From Burkholderia sp. Nafp2/4-1b (lineage in GTDB: Bacteria; Pseudomonadota; Gammaproteobacteria; Burkholderiales; Burkholderiaceae): a stretch of 64,000 nucleotides of DNA. A model generated the notes under the pieces. It was not told where the DNA came from and did not search any database. It saw only the letters and a program-made list of their open reading frames with translations. Location of the stretch: the NCBI RefSeq assembly GCF_003635165.1, contig NZ_ML058626.1, forward strand, positions 16,471-80,470, given 5' to 3'. Within the stretch, counting starts at the first letter, position 1. Each line of letters starts with the position of its first letter. The position numbers and the translations under genes were made by a program. Positions 61,982 to 64,000 of the stretch are shown piece after piece.

Positions 61982-64000
61982 ATGAACAAGTCGTTCAAGT
62001 CGATCTGGAACGAAGCACTGGGAGCCTGGGTTGCGGCGTCCGAGCTCGATCGCGCACGCGGCAAGCGCGTGGCGTCGACACGAAGTGCTGCAGCGCATGC
62101 AGCGGAGGCGACTGCCGTCGCGCACATGGCAACGCCGGCGCGGCTATCGCCCCGGCGAATCGTCATGATGATGGCGGCCGCGTATCTCGGGTTGTTTCAG
62201 GCCGGCGCCCACGCGCAGTATTCGGCGGGCGGCGGCTCCGCGACGGGCGGCGCCAGTTCGACGGCAGTCGGTAACGGTGCGGCTGCCACGCAGACGAATT
62301 CCACGGCGTTCGGCAACCTCGCTACGGCGACGGGCCTTTCAGCCACGGCGCTTGGCCCGGGTGCGCATGCGACCGGCGACGCGTCGACGTCCGTCGGCAT
62401 CAACTCGCAGGCAACCGGCGTGAATAGCACGGCGATGGGCGTGCAGGCGATCGGCAGCGGCAATTATTCGGTCGCCATCGGCAACCTGTCGAGCTCGACC
62501 CAAAGTGGCTCGGTCGCGATCGGCAGCGGCGCGGCGGCGACCGGGGTGTCGGCGATCGGCCTCGGGAACAATGCCCTGGCGTCGGGCCAGTATGCGGCGG
62601 CCCTCGGGCTCGGCTCGAGCGCGTCGGGTGCGCAAAGCGTCGCCCTCGGCTTCGCATCCAATGCGACGAATACGGGCGCGGTTGCGCTCGGCAACCAGTC
62701 CACGAGTTCGGGCGCGGCCGGCGTTGCCGTGGGCAGCGGCGCGCTGGCTTCCGGCAATTCGGGCGTCGCAATGGGGGTGAACAGCGGCGCGAAGGGAACC
62801 GCATCGATCGCGATCGGTTGGGGCGGCACCGCCGGCGTGCCGGGTTCCGGCACGCAATCGCTGGGCATCAGTTCGATCGCGCTGGGTTCGAATACGTCGG
62901 CTGGCGCCGACAACGCGCAGGCGTACGGCCTCAACGCCAATGCATCGGGCGTCAGTTCGATCGCGATGGGGGTTCAATCGACCGCGACGCAGCAGTTTGG
63001 CGTCGCCCTCGGCAATTCCGCGCTTGCGACCGGCACGTCGGCCAGTGCGCTCGGGCCCGGCGCGACCGCTTCGGCCTTGAACTCGACTGCGATCGGCATC
63101 AACAGCGTGGCGGCGGCCGCATCGACCATCGCGATCGGCGATACCAACTCGGTGGCCGCAACCGCCGGTGCGGGCTCGATTGCCGGCGGCAACAACTCGA
63201 AGGTGCTGGGCGGGATCGGCGCGGTCGCGCTCGGCCAAGGCCAGACCGTGAGCGGCAACGGCGCGGTCGCGATCGGCGACCCGAGCAGCGCGATCGGCAC
63301 CGGCGCGGTCACGCTGGGCTCGAACAACACCGCGAACGGCGATGGCGCGGTGGCGATCGGCAATACGAACAATGCGCAAGGCACGGGTTCGCTCGCATTC
63401 GGCAATACGTCGACGGCGGCCGCGGCGGGCGCGGTGGCATTCGGCGCATCGGCCGTGGCCAACAACGCAAACGATGTCGCGCTCGGTTCGGGTTCGGTGA
63501 CGGCCGCGCCGAATCCGACCGCGACCGGCACGATCGGCGGCGTCACGTACAACTTCAACGGGATCAATCCGACCAGCGTCGTCAGCGTGGGTTCTGCGGG
63601 CCACGAGCGCCAGATCACCAACGTCGCGGCCGGGCGGATCAGTTCGTCGAGCACGGATGCGATCAACGGTTCGCAGCTCGCTGCGACGAACACGGCGGTG
63701 ACGTCGCTGTCGACGTCGACGTTGTCGAGCATTACATCGTTGTCGACCGGGGTGTCGTCGTTGTCGACGGGGCTTTCGTCCGCCAATAGCTCGATCACGT
63801 CATTGTCGACGTCGACTTCGACCGGTATCAATTCTCTGTCGACTGGCCTGAGCTCGACCAACAGCACGGTGACATCGCTGTCGACGTCGACATCCACGGG
63901 TCTGTCGTCGGCGAATAGCGCAATCACGTCGCTGTCCACGTCGACTTCGACCGGTATCAATTCGCTGTCGACTGGTCTCAGCTCGACCAACAGCACGGTG
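61982..64000 (+). CDS. trimeric autotransporter adhesin (3' end outside window)
   Basis: The first 673 codons of a YadA-type adhesin, open to the window end. It begins with the extended signal peptide region (MNKSFKSIWNEALGAWVAAS) and a hydrophobic segment ending GAHAQ near residue 79. A long head of YadA-like repeats follows (patterns STAVGNGAAATQ, SVAIGSGAAATG, GAVALGNQSTSSGA). A neck motif (AAGRISSSSTDAINGSQLAA) lies near 540-565. The stalk of SLSTSTSTG-type repeats then starts, with a near-perfect 129-base (43-residue) period from about 63782. The membrane anchor is not in view. It trimerises on the outer membrane and should mediate adhesion or serum resistance as known for Burkholderia relatives. 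The start has GAGGAAAAACAAG upstream. Confidence 0.93.
   Translation, partial: MNKSFKSIWNEALGAWVAASELDRARGKRVASTRSAAAHAAEATAVAHMATPARLSPRRIVMMMAAAYLGLFQAGAHAQYSAGGGSATGGASSTAVGNGAAATQTNSTAFGNLATATGLSATALGPGAHATGDASTSVGINSQATGVNSTAMGVQAIGSGNYSVAIGNLSSSTQSGSVAIGSGAAATGVSAIGLGNNALASGQYAAALGLGSSASGAQSVALGFASNATNTGAVALGNQSTSSGAAGVAVGSGALASGNSGVAMGVNSGAKGTASIAIGWGGTAGVPGSGTQSLGISSIALGSNTSAGADNAQAYGLNANASGVSSIAMGVQSTATQQFGVALGNSALATGTSASALGPGATASALNSTAIGINSVAAAASTIAIGDTNSVAATAGAGSIAGGNNSKVLGGIGAVALGQGQTVSGNGAVAIGDPSSAIGTGAVTLGSNNTANGDGAVAIGNTNNAQGTGSLAFGNTSTAAAAGAVAFGASAVANNANDVALGSGSVTAAPNPTATGTIGGVTYNFNGINPTSVVSVGSAGHERQITNVAAGRISSSSTDAINGSQLAATNTAVTSLSTSTLSSITSLSTGVSSLSTGLSSANSSITSLSTSTSTGINSLSTGLSSTNSTVTSLSTSTSTGLSSANSAITSLSTSTSTGINSLSTGLSSTNSTV
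63782..64000 (+). repeat. 129-base stalk repeats of the adhesin
   Basis: The segment from 63782 recurs at 63911 with a period of 129 bases (43 codons) and high identity, and runs to the window end in the second unit. Each unit codes for SLSTSTSTG blocks alternating with ANS-IT and TNSTVT blocks. Unit number could change by slippage or recombination and would alter stalk length. Confidence 0.75.

Noticed and set aside
62339..63996. Long minus-strand frames under the adhesin
   Set aside because: They arise from the repetitive sequence of the adhesin gene; the plus frame has the extended signal peptide, head and neck motifs.

Overview
The window reads as a piece of a high-GC betaproteobacterial genome, most likely Burkholderia (cepacia complex, probably a secondary replicon). 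This is judged from codon usage, a Burkholderia-type porin, PQQ and type VI secretion (T6SS) genes, a ytfQRT/yjfF sugar importer and a trimeric autotransporter. No rRNA, tRNA, CRISPR array or replication origin was seen. Species assignment is inference.

Region 1 (1-12.7 kb) is a T6SS effector island of lower GC than the rest. It starts inside a vgrG, then carries a DUF4123 chaperone, a VasX-like membrane-active effector, its membrane immunity protein and a PAAR tip protein. The effector-immunity-PAAR block has been duplicated into a mosaic: a second effector with a large internal deletion, a third reduced to its C-terminal domain, four immunity paralogues (one frameshifted) and three PAAR copies (one frameshifted). 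Breakpoints of two copies fall in the last codons of an orphan tssF on the opposite strand. Region 2 (12.8-13.4 kb) is a graveyard of IS3 transposase, LysR and chemotaxis-receptor fragments.

Region 3 (13.6-29.1 kb) holds an alpha/beta hydrolase, an MFS transporter and a porin, then a PQQ alcohol-oxidation system. This comprises a HiPIP, a fused solute-binding-protein/cytochrome c (XoxJ-XoxG-like), a PQQ dehydrogenase with the lanthanide signature, a second hydrolase, a sigma-54 activator and pqqABCDE. Sequences matching sigma-54 promoters precede both the dehydrogenase and pqqA, and the same GCAACAC heptamer lies upstream of both. The activator between them therefore probably coordinates enzyme and cofactor supply.

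Region 4 (30.1-50 kb) is a Wzx/Wzy-type polysaccharide locus under a GlxA/AraC-type regulator. It encodes an initiating sugar transferase, Wza, a low-molecular-weight tyrosine phosphatase, Wzc, a flippase, a KpsS-like transferase, an acetyltransferase and two glycosyltransferases. A complete CMP-Kdo supply set follows (kdsA, kdsC, kdsB, kdsD/kpsF). On the opposite strand lie a Wzy-like polymerase with an Asp-box sialidase-like secreted protein, a PAP2 phosphatase and galU. The product is probably a Kdo-containing capsule or exopolysaccharide.

Region 5 (50.2-64 kb) has a short FlhD-like protein, an H-NS-like protein, topoisomerase IB, a galactofuranose-type ABC importer, a histidine kinase/response regulator pair and the start of a large trimeric autotransporter adhesin that runs off the window.
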